Below, in pieces: positions 1 to 7,717 of a DNA stretch of 14,443 nucleotides; the stretch's first letter is position 1; each line of letters opens with the position of its first letter. A program made the translations under genes and the position numbers. The DNA comes from an uncultured Lachnospiraceae bacterium. GTDB taxonomy: Bacteria; Bacillota; Clostridia; Lachnospirales; Lachnospiraceae. Location of the stretch: assembly GCA_902476645.1 (NCBI GenBank), contig CABSEG010000073.1:1-14443 (forward strand), read 5' to 3'. Below the pieces are notes generated by a model that did not search any database, was not told where the DNA came from, and saw nothing but the letters and a program-made list of their open reading frames with translations.

Positions 1-2010
1 TATCTGCGTGACAACATGGTGATTTATAAAGAACAGCTGGTACAGAGAGATCTGCACTACGCCATCATCGACGAGGTGGACTCGGTGCTGATTGATGAGG
101 CCAGAACGCCTCTGATCATTTCCGGCCAGAGCGGAAAATCCACCAGACTCTACGAAGTGTGCGATATTTTGGCAAGGCAGCTGGAGCGAGGCGAGGCCAG
201 CGGTGAAGTGACAAAAATGTCTGCCATCATGGGAGAGGAAATCACGGAAACCGGTGACTTTGTGGTAAATGAAAAGGATAAAGTGGTGAATCTGACAGCA
301 GACGGTATCAAAAAGGTGGAAAAGTTTTTCCAGATTGATAACCTGGCTGACCCGGAGAACCTGGAGATTCAGCACAACATGAATCTTGCCCTGCGGGCCC
401 ACAATCTGATGTTTAGGGATCAGGACTACGTGGTAAAAGATGATCAGGTACTGATTGTAGATGAATTTACCGGCCGTATTATGCCGGGAAGAAGATATTC
501 TGACGGCCTGCATCAAGCCATTGAGGCGAAGGAGCATGTGAAGGTGAAAAGAGAAAGCAAGACACTGGCTACCATCACCTTCCAGAACTTCTTCAATAAA
601 TATACCAAGAAAGCTGGTATGACCGGTACTGCGCTGACTGAGGAAAAGGAGTTCCGTGATATTTACGGAATGGATGTTATTGAGATTCCCACCAACCGCC
701 CGGTGATCCGTAAGGATTTGGACGATGCCGTATATATGACAAAGAAGGAAAAGTTCCATGCGGTGGTGGATGCTATTGAGGAGGCTCATGCCAAGGGGCA
801 GCCTGTCCTGGTGGGTACCATTACCATTGAGACTTCTGAGCTGGTCAGCGATATGTTAAAGAAGAGAGGAATTCCCCACAAGGTACTGAATGCAAAGTTC
901 CATGAGCTGGAGGCTGAAATCGTGGCAGAGGCCGGAAGACACGGAGCCGTTACCATAGCTACCAACATGGCAGGCCGTGGTACGGATATCAAGCTGGACG
1001 AGGAAGCCAGGGAAGTTGGCGGATTGAAGATTATCGGTACGGAGCGCCATGAGTCCAGACGTATTGATAATCAGCTGCGCGGGCGTTCCGGCCGTCAGGG
1101 AGATCCGGGAGAATCCAGATTCTATATCTCCCTGGAAGACGATCTGATGAGGCTGTTTGGTTCCGAGCGTCTGATGAATGTGTTTAAGTCCCTGGGTGTG
1201 GCAGAAAATGAGCAGATTGAGCATAAGATGCTCTCCAGCGCCATTGAAAAAGCCCAGAAGAAGATTGAGAACAACAACTATGGAATCCGTAAGAACCTGT
1301 TAGAGTATGACCAGGTAAACAACGAGCAGCGTGAGATCATCTATAAGGAAAGACGGAGAGTTCTGGACGGGGAGAGTATGAGAGATTCCATCTTCAAGAT
1401 GATTACCGATACGGTGGACAGCGCGGTGGATATGTGCATTGCGGATGACCAGGACAGCTCAGAGTGGAATTTGGTTGAGTTAAATACCGTACTGGTTCCC
1501 ATTATTCCTCTGAAAATTCAAATTGAGGAAAAGATGAAGAAAAATCAGCTGAAACAATCCTTAAAGGAACAGGCTGTGAAACTCTATGAAATGAAAGAAG
1601 CGGAATTTCCGGAAATTGAACAGCTGCGTGAGCTGGAGCGTGTGATCCTGCTGAAGGTGATTGACAGAAAGTGGATGGATCACATCGACGATATGGATCA
1701 GTTGCGTCAGGGAATCGGCTTGCAGGCTTACGGCCAGAGGGATCCCCTGGTGGAATATAAGATGATGGGCTACGAGATGTTCGATTCCATGTCCTCCGGA
1801 ATCCAGGAGGATACCCTGAGACTTCTGTATCATGTAAAAGTAGAACAGAAGGTGGAACGGGAGGAAGTGGCTAAGGTAACCGGAACCAATAAGGATGAGT
1901 CCACAGTAAAGCAGCCTAAGAAGCGGGCCGCGGATAAGGTATATCCCAATGATCCATGCCCCTGTGGAAGCGGTAAGAAATACAAGCAGTGCTGCGGTCG
2001 GAAAGCTTAA
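1..2010 (+). CDS. secA: SecA, preprotein translocase ATPase (5' end missing)
   Basis: SecA is the cytoplasmic ATPase that drives unfolded preproteins through the SecYEG channel. The window opens inside the gene at the conserved YLRDNMV stretch, so roughly the first 180-190 residues (including Walker A) lie outside; 669 codons remain. Visible in order: the DEAD-box-like DEVDSVLIDEARTPL near the start, the preprotein cross-linking region, FQNFFNKY and GMTGTA around codons 195-210, motif V (ATNMAGRGTDI), motif VI (QLRGRSGRQGDPG), the helical scaffold and wing domains, and a C-terminal zinc/SecB-binding tail with CPCGSGKKYKQCC. The variable insert after the DEAD motif, containing LARQLERGEASGE, resembles Lachnospiraceae SecA as I remember it. 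The frame is open from base 1, so the Met at 16 is internal, not a start. prfB follows 117 bases downstream on the same strand, a common Firmicute order. Identity is essentially certain. Confidence 0.98.
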   Translation, partial: YLRDNMVIYKEQLVQRDLHYAIIDEVDSVLIDEARTPLIISGQSGKSTRLYEVCDILARQLERGEASGEVTKMSAIMGEEITETGDFVVNEKDKVVNLTADGIKKVEKFFQIDNLADPENLEIQHNMNLALRAHNLMFRDQDYVVKDDQVLIVDEFTGRIMPGRRYSDGLHQAIEAKEHVKVKRESKTLATITFQNFFNKYTKKAGMTGTALTEEKEFRDIYGMDVIEIPTNRPVIRKDLDDAVYMTKKEKFHAVVDAIEEAHAKGQPVLVGTITIETSELVSDMLKKRGIPHKVLNAKFHELEAEIVAEAGRHGAVTIATNMAGRGTDIKLDEEAREVGGLKIIGTERHESRRIDNQLRGRSGRQGDPGESRFYISLEDDLMRLFGSERLMNVFKSLGVAENEQIEHKMLSSAIEKAQKKIENNNYGIRKNLLEYDQVNNEQREIIYKERRRVLDGESMRDSIFKMITDTVDSAVDMCIADDQDSSEWNLVELNTVLVPIIPLKIQIEEKMKKNQLKQSLKEQAVKLYEMKEAEFPEIEQLRELERVILLKVIDRKWMDHIDDMDQLRQGIGLQAYGQRDPLVEYKMMGYEMFDSMSSGIQEDTLRLLYHVKVEQKVEREEVAKVTGTNKDESTVKQPKKRAADKVYPNDPCPCGSGKKYKQCCGRKA

Positions 2011-2029
2011 GGCATCCGATCGGAGAAAT

Positions 2030-2060
2030 AAGGGCGGGTACAGGTATGTGCTGCGCCCTT
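2030..2060 (+). other. Hairpin in the secA-prfB spacer
   Basis: AAGGGCG at 2030-2036 is the exact reverse complement of CGCCCTT at 2054-2060, with a further GUAC/GUGC pairing inside. No U-run follows, so it is not a standard intrinsic terminator. The CCCTTCC part (2056-2062) is also complementary to GGAAGGG at 2090-2096 and to GGAAGG at 2115-2120, the latter being the prfB ribosome-binding site. It may be an mRNA processing or stability element, or chance. Confidence 0.35.
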
Positions 2061-2127
2061 CCCATATATGCGCCGATGGTTATGAATCCGGAAGGGGCAA
2101 AAAATATAGAATAAGGAAGGTGAGACT

Positions 2128-3268
2128 GTGGTTGAATTAGACCAGTTCAAGTATACGCTTGGCACATACGAAAAACCATTAGTGGAAGTGAGGGATTCAC
2201 TTTGACCTGGCCGGGAAAGAACAGCGAATCCAGGAACTGGAGCGTCAGATGGAGGCTCCTGATTTTTGGGATGACCCGGAGAAATCCCAGGAATCTATGA
2301 AAATGTTAAAGAGTCTGAAGGATGATCTGGAAACCTTTCAGGCGTTAAAAGCACAGTATGAAGACATTGAGACCATGATTGAGATGGGATATGAGGAAGA
2401 TGACGCCTCTCTCATACCTGAGATCAGTCAGATGTTAGACGAATTTATCGAAACCTTTGAACAGATCAGAATGAAAACCCTGTTATCCGGGGAGTACGAT
2501 CAGGATAATGCCATTGTCACACTCCATGCCGGGGCAGGTGGCACAGAGTCCTGTGACTGGGCCAGTATGCTTTACCGTATGTATTCCAGGTGGGCGGACA
2601 AGAGAGGATACTCCCTGGAAGTATTGGACTATCTGGATGGAGAGGAAGCCGGCATCAAGTCTGTGACCTTTCAGGTTAATGGGGAGAACGCCTATGGCTA
2701 TCTAAAGTCCGAAAAGGGCGTTCATCGCCTGGTGCGTATTTCTCCGTTTAATGCGGCGGGCAAGCGGCAGACCTCTTTTGTATCCTGCGATGTGATGCCG
2801 GACATTGAGGAGGATCTGGATATCGAAATTCGGGATGAGGATTTGCGTATTGACACTTACCGCTCCAGCGGAGCCGGCGGCCAGCATATTAATAAAACCT
2901 CATCCGCCATCCGAATCACCCATCTGCCCACGAATATCGTGGTACAGTGCCAAAATGAGCGGTCACAGCACATGAACAAGGATAAGGCCATGCAGATGCT
3001 GAAGGCAAAACTCTATCTGCTGAAACAGCAGGAGAATGCGGAGAAAGTTTCCGGTATCCGCGGTGAAGTAAAGGAGATCGGTTGGGGAAATCAGATCCGG
3101 TCTTATGTAATGCAACCCTATACCATGGTAAAGGATCACAGGACCAATGCGGAGACCGGAAATGTGGACAGCGTCATGGATGGAAATATTGATCTGTTTA
3201 TTAACGCCTATTTAAAATGGATTGCTCTAAACGATCAGGAGAAGCAGGCAGGAACAGAAGCAAGGTAA
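2128..3268 (+). CDS. prfB: Peptide chain release factor 2, made by +1 programmed frameshift
   Basis: RF2 recognises UGA and UAA stop codons and triggers release of the finished peptide. The start is GTG at 2128, 7 bases after GGAAGG (2115-2120). The first 25 codons (MVELDQFKYTL...) end at an in-frame TGA at 2203-2205. Skipping one base continues as DLAGKEQRIQELERQ into the main frame, which is open to 3268; the joined product is 379 residues, slightly longer than the usual 365-370 because of a short polar C-terminal tail. The UGA-reading SPF tripeptide is present (VRISPFN), as is the catalytic GGQ loop (GAGGQHINKT). These distinguish it from RF1, which has a PxT motif. Annotation from the first internal ATG (2249) would lose about 40 residues. 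The frameshift is expected to autoregulate RF2: low RF2 slows termination at UGA and favours the shift. A strong terminator follows. Confidence 0.97.
2186..2206 (+). promoter_or_regulatory. prfB +1 recoding site (CUU UGA C)
   Basis: CTT at 2200-2202 followed by TGA at 2203-2205 and C at 2206 is the canonical slippery site of bacterial prfB. An SD-like AGGGA (2191-2195) sits 4 bases before CTT, close to the spacing of the E. coli stimulator but with weaker pairing potential to 16S rRNA. AAGTGA (2186-2191) and TCACTT (2197-2202) form a perfect inverted repeat around GGGAT. The recoding role is well established for the family; the inverted repeat is my observation. Confidence 0.95.
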
Positions 3269-3308
3269 CGAGAAGCAAAATTTCATATAGACGCAGAAGG
3301 AAGTAAGG

Positions 3309-3342
3309 AAAAGCATCGCCGGAGATCGGTGGTGCTTTTTTT
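3309..3342 (+). terminator. Intrinsic terminator after prfB
   Basis: AAAAGCATCGCCG (3309-3321) pairs with CGGTGGTGCTTTT (3327-3339) over 13 base pairs, two of them G-U, around the loop GAGAT, and runs into a T-tract that continues to 3342 with a further run of seven Ts at 3346-3352. It should end the secA-prfB transcript and insulate the trehalose genes. Confidence 0.92.
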
Positions 3343-3421
3343 CTGTTTTTTTGGCTTAACAGAATGGAATAGGACAGAAAGGAGAGAATAAAGGGCAGAT
3401 GGGATGAGTTAGGAGGTAATC

Positions 3422-5389
3422 ATGGCGAAATACGAACAGGATGTAAAAGAACTGTTGCGGCTTCTTGGAGGAAGGGAAAATATTCAGGCAGTATCCCACT
3501 GCATGACCAGAATGCGATTTGTTCTGGCAGATGAGAAGAAAGCAGAGGAAAAAGAGATCGAAAAGCTGGCATCTGTAAAGGGAACCTTTACGCAGGCTGG
3601 CCAGTACCAGGTGATTATCGGAAATGAGGTTTCCGACTTCTATAATGAATTTACGGACTACGCGGGAATAAAGGGAGACAGCAAAGAGGCAACGAAGCAG
3701 ACAGCAAGAGAGCATCAGAGTCTGCCTCAGAGGATTCTGGGCAGTCTGGGAGAAATTTTCGCCCCAATTATACCGGCTCTGATCTGTGGCGGTCTGGTTC
3801 TGGGGATTCGAAATATCATAGGAGAGGTGAATTTATTCGGCAATGGAACACAAAGTCTGGCGGATATTTCCCAGTTTTGGTCAGGCCTTTACCACTTTTT
3901 GTGGCTAATCGGGGAGGCAGTGTTCCACCTTCTTCCGGTAGGAATTGTCTGGTCTATCACAAAGAAGATGGGAACAACCCAAATGCTTGGCATTGTGCTG
4001 GGCCTGACTTTGGTGTCACCTCAGCTTTTGAACGGATTTTCCGTGGCCAATACGCCGCCGGCAGATATTCCGGTATGGGATTTTGGATTTGTAAAAGTAC
4101 GGATGATCGGTTATCAGGGGCAGGTGATTGCAGCCATAATGGCCGGGTTTATTCTGGTGTATCTGGAGAAGTTTTTCCGAAAACACACGCCTGAGATGGT
4201 GAGTATGATTGTAGTACCCTTCTGCTCTCTCATTCCGGCCGTGGTATTGGCACATACGGTGGTGGGCCCTATAGGATGGGCCATTGGAAACTGGATCGCG
4301 GATGTGGTATACAGCGGACTGACCTCCAGGTATGGATTTCTGTTTGCGGGAGTTTTCGGTCTGCTCTATGCTCCGATGGTCATGACCGGCCTTCACCATA
4401 TGACCAATGCCATAGACACCACGCTATCCTCGGCGTTTGGGGGAACCATTCTCTGGCCGATGATTGCCCTGAGTAATATTGCCCAGGGCTCTTCTGTGCT
4501 GGCCATGTCTGTGTTGCAGAAGAAAAATGAGAGGGCGGAACAGATTAATGTGCCTGCGCTGATTTCCTGTTATCTGGGGGTGACAGAGCCGGCTTTATTC
4601 GGCGTTAATCTGAAGTATGGATTTCCGCTGGTATGCGGTATGGTCGGCTCGGCCATAGCGGCCATGATCTCCGTTGGAGCGGGGGTGCAAGCCTTCAGCA
4701 TCGGGGTAGGAGGAATTCCGGGGATTCTCTCCATTTTCGCCAGGTACTGGGGGGTGTTTTTGCTGTGCATGGTCATTGCTATTGTGGTGCCTTTTTTGCT
4801 TACCTTCTTGGTGGGAAGGAAGAAATTATCACCACAAGAGCGAAACGCACAAGTGCCGACAGCCTCATCCGGAGAGGATAGGGAAAAAGCAGAAGAGAAC
4901 CATACCCAGATACCTGCGGGCCATACAGACTGCCAGGGGCAGTTAAAAGCAATTTTATCCGGCAATATCATTCCCATTGAGAGGGTACCGGATGAGGTGT
5001 TTTCTAAGAGAATCATGGGAGATGGGATTGGTTTTGAACCGGAGAGCGATACGGTTTGCGCCCCGGCCAACGCTACCGTTAGTGTGGTGATGGAGGAGAG
5101 CAAACATGCCTGTGGCCTTGTATTGGAAAATGGGATGGAGCTTTTGATTCATGTGGGAATCGACACCGTGGATATGGGCGGAGAAGGCTTTCATCTACAT
5201 GTGAGAGCAGGGGAATCGGTACGGTGCGGTCAACCGTTAATCACGTTTACCCCGGAAAAGATTTTGGAAGCCGGACATTCCAAGACCACGGTGCTGCTTG
5301 TTACGGAACCGGGCAGTACCAGGAAAATGCAGTTTTATACAGACAGGAAGGCCTGTGTGGGGGAAACCGTCGTGGCAACTTATGAATAA
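3422..5389 (+). CDS. treP: Trehalose-specific PTS enzyme II (EIIB-EIIC-EIIA)
   Basis: This membrane permease imports trehalose and phosphorylates it to trehalose 6-phosphate, using phosphate from PEP via EI and HPr. Of 655 residues, about 1-85 are EIIB with the phospho-acceptor Cys27 (SHCMTRMRF). About 105-465 are EIIC of the glucose/sucrose superfamily: many hydrophobic segments and the GVTEPALFG motif at 386-394. A polar linker (465-505) leads to a glucose-type EIIA with the active His577 (GMELLIHVGIDTV). E. coli TreB and B. subtilis TreP lack a fused EIIA and borrow the glucose one, so this chain should work independently. ATG at 3422 follows AGGAGG (3411-3416) at 5 bases. Trehalose as substrate rests on the phosphotrehalase gene 56 bases downstream and on similarity to TreP; another alpha- or beta-glucoside is less likely. 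No treR is nearby. Confidence 0.93.
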   Translation: MAKYEQDVKELLRLLGGRENIQAVSHCMTRMRFVLADEKKAEEKEIEKLASVKGTFTQAGQYQVIIGNEVSDFYNEFTDYAGIKGDSKEATKQTAREHQSLPQRILGSLGEIFAPIIPALICGGLVLGIRNIIGEVNLFGNGTQSLADISQFWSGLYHFLWLIGEAVFHLLPVGIVWSITKKMGTTQMLGIVLGLTLVSPQLLNGFSVANTPPADIPVWDFGFVKVRMIGYQGQVIAAIMAGFILVYLEKFFRKHTPEMVSMIVVPFCSLIPAVVLAHTVVGPIGWAIGNWIADVVYSGLTSRYGFLFAGVFGLLYAPMVMTGLHHMTNAIDTTLSSAFGGTILWPMIALSNIAQGSSVLAMSVLQKKNERAEQINVPALISCYLGVTEPALFGVNLKYGFPLVCGMVGSAIAAMISVGAGVQAFSIGVGGIPGILSIFARYWGVFLLCMVIAIVVPFLLTFLVGRKKLSPQERNAQVPTASSGEDREKAEENHTQIPAGHTDCQGQLKAILSGNIIPIERVPDEVFSKRIMGDGIGFEPESDTVCAPANATVSVVMEESKHACGLVLENGMELLIHVGIDTVDMGGEGFHLHVRAGESVRCGQPLITFTPEKILEAGHSKTTVLLVTEPGSTRKMQFYTDRKACVGETVVATYE

Positions 5390-5445
5390 AAGATGAGCGG
5401 AGGAATACGCTGGATTTTCTATTTTGTGAAAGAGAGGGAAAAGAA

Positions 5446-7104
5446 ATGACAGATTTTAAAAAGAGCACCGTCTATCAGATCTATCCCAAGTCCTTCTGTG
5501 ACAGCAATGGGGACGGATATGGAGATTTGAACGGCATACGGTCGAAGCTGGATTATATCAGAGAATTGGGCGTGGATTATATCTGGATGACGCCGTTTTT
5601 TGTATCTCCGCAAAAGGACAATGGCTACGATGTGGAGGACTATTACCGCATCGATCCGTGCTATGGGACAATGGAGGATTTTGAGTGCCTTTGTAAGGAA
5701 GCAAAAAAGCAAGGGATCCGGCTGATGCTGGACATGGTTTTCAATCATACCTCCAGCCGTCATCCGTGGTTTCAAAAAGCGCTGGCCGGAGAGGAACGGT
5801 ATCAAAACTATTATATTTTTAAAAAGGGTAAGGCAGGAGGATTGCCACCTACAAACTGGGAGAGTAAGTTTGGAGGAAGCGCCTGGGAATATGTCCCTCA
5901 ATTGGATGCTTATTATCTTCACCTGTTCGATGTCTCTCAGCCGGATTTAAACTGGGACAATGAGGAGGTTCGAAAAGAGCTGCAAAAGGTGATTCGATTC
6001 TGGATGGGAAAAGGTGTTAAGGGATTTCGGTTTGATGTGGTGAATTTGATCAGTAAGGGAGCCTTTGAGGATGATGATACAGGGGATGGGAGAAAGTTCT
6101 ACACGGACGGCCCCCGCATTCACGAGTATTTGAAAGAGCTTCATGAGGCAACTTTTGGTCAGGATGCTGAAATGATCACCGTGGGAGAGATGTCCAGCAC
6201 TTCTATGAAAAACTGTTTTCAGTATGCAGGTGAGAAGGAAAAGGAACTATCTATGGTATTTCACTTCCACCATCTGAAGGTGGACTTTTCAGGAAATGAT
6301 AAGTGGGTGCTCGTGCCTTTTGATTTTCGTAAGCTTAAGCAGATTCTTTTTGAATGGCAGATGGGAATGGCCGAGCACGGGGCCTGGGATGCTGTGTTTT
6401 GGTGCAATCACGATCAGCCCCGGGCGGTATCCCGGTTCGGGGATGAAAAGCGCTATTGGAAGGAATCTGCCAAGATGCTGGCAACGGTGGTGCACTGTAT
6501 GCGGGGAACTCCTTATATCTATCAGGGAGAAGAATTGGGCATGACGAATGCCGGATTCACCCATATTTCCCAATATCGGGACGTGGAGAGCCTAAATCAC
6601 TTTCAGATCTTACAGGAAAAGGGGCTCACTGAGGCAGATGCCTATCGGATTTTACAAGTTCATTCCAGGGATAACAGCCGGACTCCAATGCAGTGGAGTG
6701 CCGGGGAACAGGCAGGGTTTACCAAAGGAAGTCCGTGGATTCAGGTGAATCCCAATTACAGAAGGATCCATGCAGCCGGACAGATGGAGGATGAAGACTC
6801 CATTTTTCATTATTATCAAAGGCTGATTCAGTTGAGAAAGGACATGGACGTAATCGCCTATGGGGATTTTACCCCTCTGGATGAGAGAAATCCTTCTGTG
6901 CTGGCTTATGAGAGGTCCTATGGGAAGGAAAGCCTTCTGGTCATCTGTAACTTTTATGGGAGAGAGGCTGTCTGGGAGAGTAAAGCAGATTTAACAGGAT
7001 ATCAGAGGGTTCTTGGAAATTATCCGGTACAGACTCGAAAAAACATATGGATCCTCAGACCATATGAAGCTTTGGTGCTGTACCGGGAAAACCGATCGAT
7101 ATAG
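5446..7104 (+). CDS. treC: Alpha,alpha-phosphotrehalase (GH13)
   Basis: This cytoplasmic enzyme cleaves trehalose 6-phosphate to glucose and glucose 6-phosphate, completing uptake by the PTS gene upstream. The 552-residue length is normal for the family. GH13 elements are all visible: the Ca-site-like loop DSNGDGYGDLNG (19-30), region I DMVFNH (96-101), region II GFRFDVVN with nucleophile Asp197, region III GEMS with acid/base Glu248, and region IV NHDQP with Asp323. The stretches PPTNWESKFGGSAWEY (134-149) and FYTDGPRIHEYL (218-229) are typical of TreC/TreA rather than of oligo-1,6-glucosidases, though these relatives are close and cannot be excluded by eye. The start ATG at 5446 lies 8 bases after a GAGAGGG ribosome site. 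It is co-transcribed with treP (56-base gap) and followed by a terminator. Confidence 0.93.
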   Translation: MTDFKKSTVYQIYPKSFCDSNGDGYGDLNGIRSKLDYIRELGVDYIWMTPFFVSPQKDNGYDVEDYYRIDPCYGTMEDFECLCKEAKKQGIRLMLDMVFNHTSSRHPWFQKALAGEERYQNYYIFKKGKAGGLPPTNWESKFGGSAWEYVPQLDAYYLHLFDVSQPDLNWDNEEVRKELQKVIRFWMGKGVKGFRFDVVNLISKGAFEDDDTGDGRKFYTDGPRIHEYLKELHEATFGQDAEMITVGEMSSTSMKNCFQYAGEKEKELSMVFHFHHLKVDFSGNDKWVLVPFDFRKLKQILFEWQMGMAEHGAWDAVFWCNHDQPRAVSRFGDEKRYWKESAKMLATVVHCMRGTPYIYQGEELGMTNAGFTHISQYRDVESLNHFQILQEKGLTEADAYRILQVHSRDNSRTPMQWSAGEQAGFTKGSPWIQVNPNYRRIHAAGQMEDEDSIFHYYQRLIQLRKDMDVIAYGDFTPLDERNPSVLAYERSYGKESLLVICNFYGREAVWESKADLTGYQRVLGNYPVQTRKNIWILRPYEALVLYRENRSI

Positions 7105-7119
7105 AGTAAGGAGACGAAA

Positions 7120-7166
7120 GCCGGGGCGGCGGGCAGAGAGACTGTCCGTCTGTCACGGCCTTTTTT
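7120..7166 (+). terminator. Intrinsic terminator after treC
   Basis: GCCGGGGC (7120-7127) pairs with GTCACGGC (7152-7159) with one mismatch, and GGCGGGCAG (7128-7136) with CTGTCCGTC (7142-7150) with two G-U pairs, around the loop AGAGA. This gives a long GC-rich stem with a one-base bulge, followed by C and TTTTTT (7161-7166). It separates the trehalose operon from the threonine-branch operon. Confidence 0.85.
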
Positions 7167-7189
7167 GCGGTTTTGTGTGCAAAAAACGG

Positions 7190-7218
7190 TTGCGTCCTTT
7201 TCATAAATGTGATAAGAT
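7190..7218 (+). promoter_or_regulatory. Sigma-A type promoter for the ACT-hom-apgM operon
   Basis: TTGCGT (7190-7195) and TAAGAT (7213-7218) are 17 bases apart, and TG at 7210-7211 makes an extended -10. Transcription would begin near 7225, leaving a leader of about 43 bases. That is too short for a T-box or riboswitch, so control probably comes from a protein or at initiation. Confidence 0.75.
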
Positions 7219-7267
7219 CTTCCTTGTGAGTACAGATGTATTTACTGAGCGAACAGGAGGAAGCCGC

Positions 7268-7711
7268 ATGACGGAAAAAAGTCAATATTTTGTGGTGAAA
7301 CAAAAAGCGGTGCCAGAGGTACTTCTGAAAGTGGTGGAGGCCAAACGTCTGCTGGAGTCTGAGCGGGTGGAGACCGTGCAGGAAGCCACAGACCGGGTGG
7401 GAATCAGCCGCAGTTCTTTCTATAAATATAAGGATGATATCTTTCCCTTTCATGACAATGCTAAAGGAAAGACCATCACGTTTGTCATTCAGATGGACGA
7501 TCAGACGGGGCTGCTTTCCGATGTGCTGCACGTGGTTGCAGATTACCATGCGAATATCCTGACCATTCACCAGAGTATCCCGATAAACGGGATTGCATCT
7601 TTGACACTGAGCGTGGATGTCCTGCCCACAACGGGAGATGTTTCCAGTATGATTGAGGAGATAGAAAGCAAGCAGGGCGTACATTACTTAAAAATTTTAG
7701 CAAGGGAGTAA
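7268..7711 (+). CDS. HTH-ACT regulatory protein (PheB/UPF0735 family)
   Basis: A 147-residue protein with two parts. Residues about 34-58 (VQEATDRVGISRSSFYKYKD) look like a helix-turn-helix, and 69-145 form an ACT domain (FVIQMDDQTGLLSDVL...), a fold that usually binds amino acids. Family members are called PheB or UPF0735; I recall a Bacillus subtilis member reported as a DNA-binding regulator of threonine biosynthesis (ThrR). Here the gene is first in the operon and its stop lies 6 bases before homoserine dehydrogenase, whose ribosome site overlaps its last codons. This suggests translational coupling and a role in sensing threonine or a related amino acid to control the same operon; that role is inferred. 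ATG at 7268 is preceded by AGGAGG (7255-7260) at 7 bases. Upstream in-frame starts are rejected because they precede the promoter. Confidence 0.9.
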   Translation: MTEKSQYFVVKQKAVPEVLLKVVEAKRLLESERVETVQEATDRVGISRSSFYKYKDDIFPFHDNAKGKTITFVIQMDDQTGLLSDVLHVVADYHANILTIHQSIPINGIASLTLSVDVLPTTGDVSSMIEEIESKQGVHYLKILARE

Positions 7712-7717
7712 GCGACT

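Noticed and set aside
1949..2140. A 63-codon plus-strand open frame overlapping the end of secA
   Set aside because: It overlaps secA out of frame, has no ribosome site and resembles no known protein.
2203..2205. In-frame TGA in prfB as a nonsense mutation or sequencing error
   Set aside because: The surrounding CUU-UGA-C, the upstream AGG and the position near codon 26 are the known recoding site, and the reading continues cleanly in the +1 frame.
4570..5103. A 177-codon minus-strand open frame inside treP
   Set aside because: It lies wholly antisense to a well-supported gene, and its low-complexity sequence looks like a shadow of membrane codons.
7225..7267. T-box or threonine riboswitch ahead of the hom operon
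   Set aside because: The leader is only about 43 bases from the predicted start and shows no conserved T-box elements.
7055..7684. A 209-codon minus-strand open frame covering the ACT gene and its promoter
   Set aside because: No ribosome site; it crosses the treC end, a terminator and a promoter, and is antisense to a recognised family.
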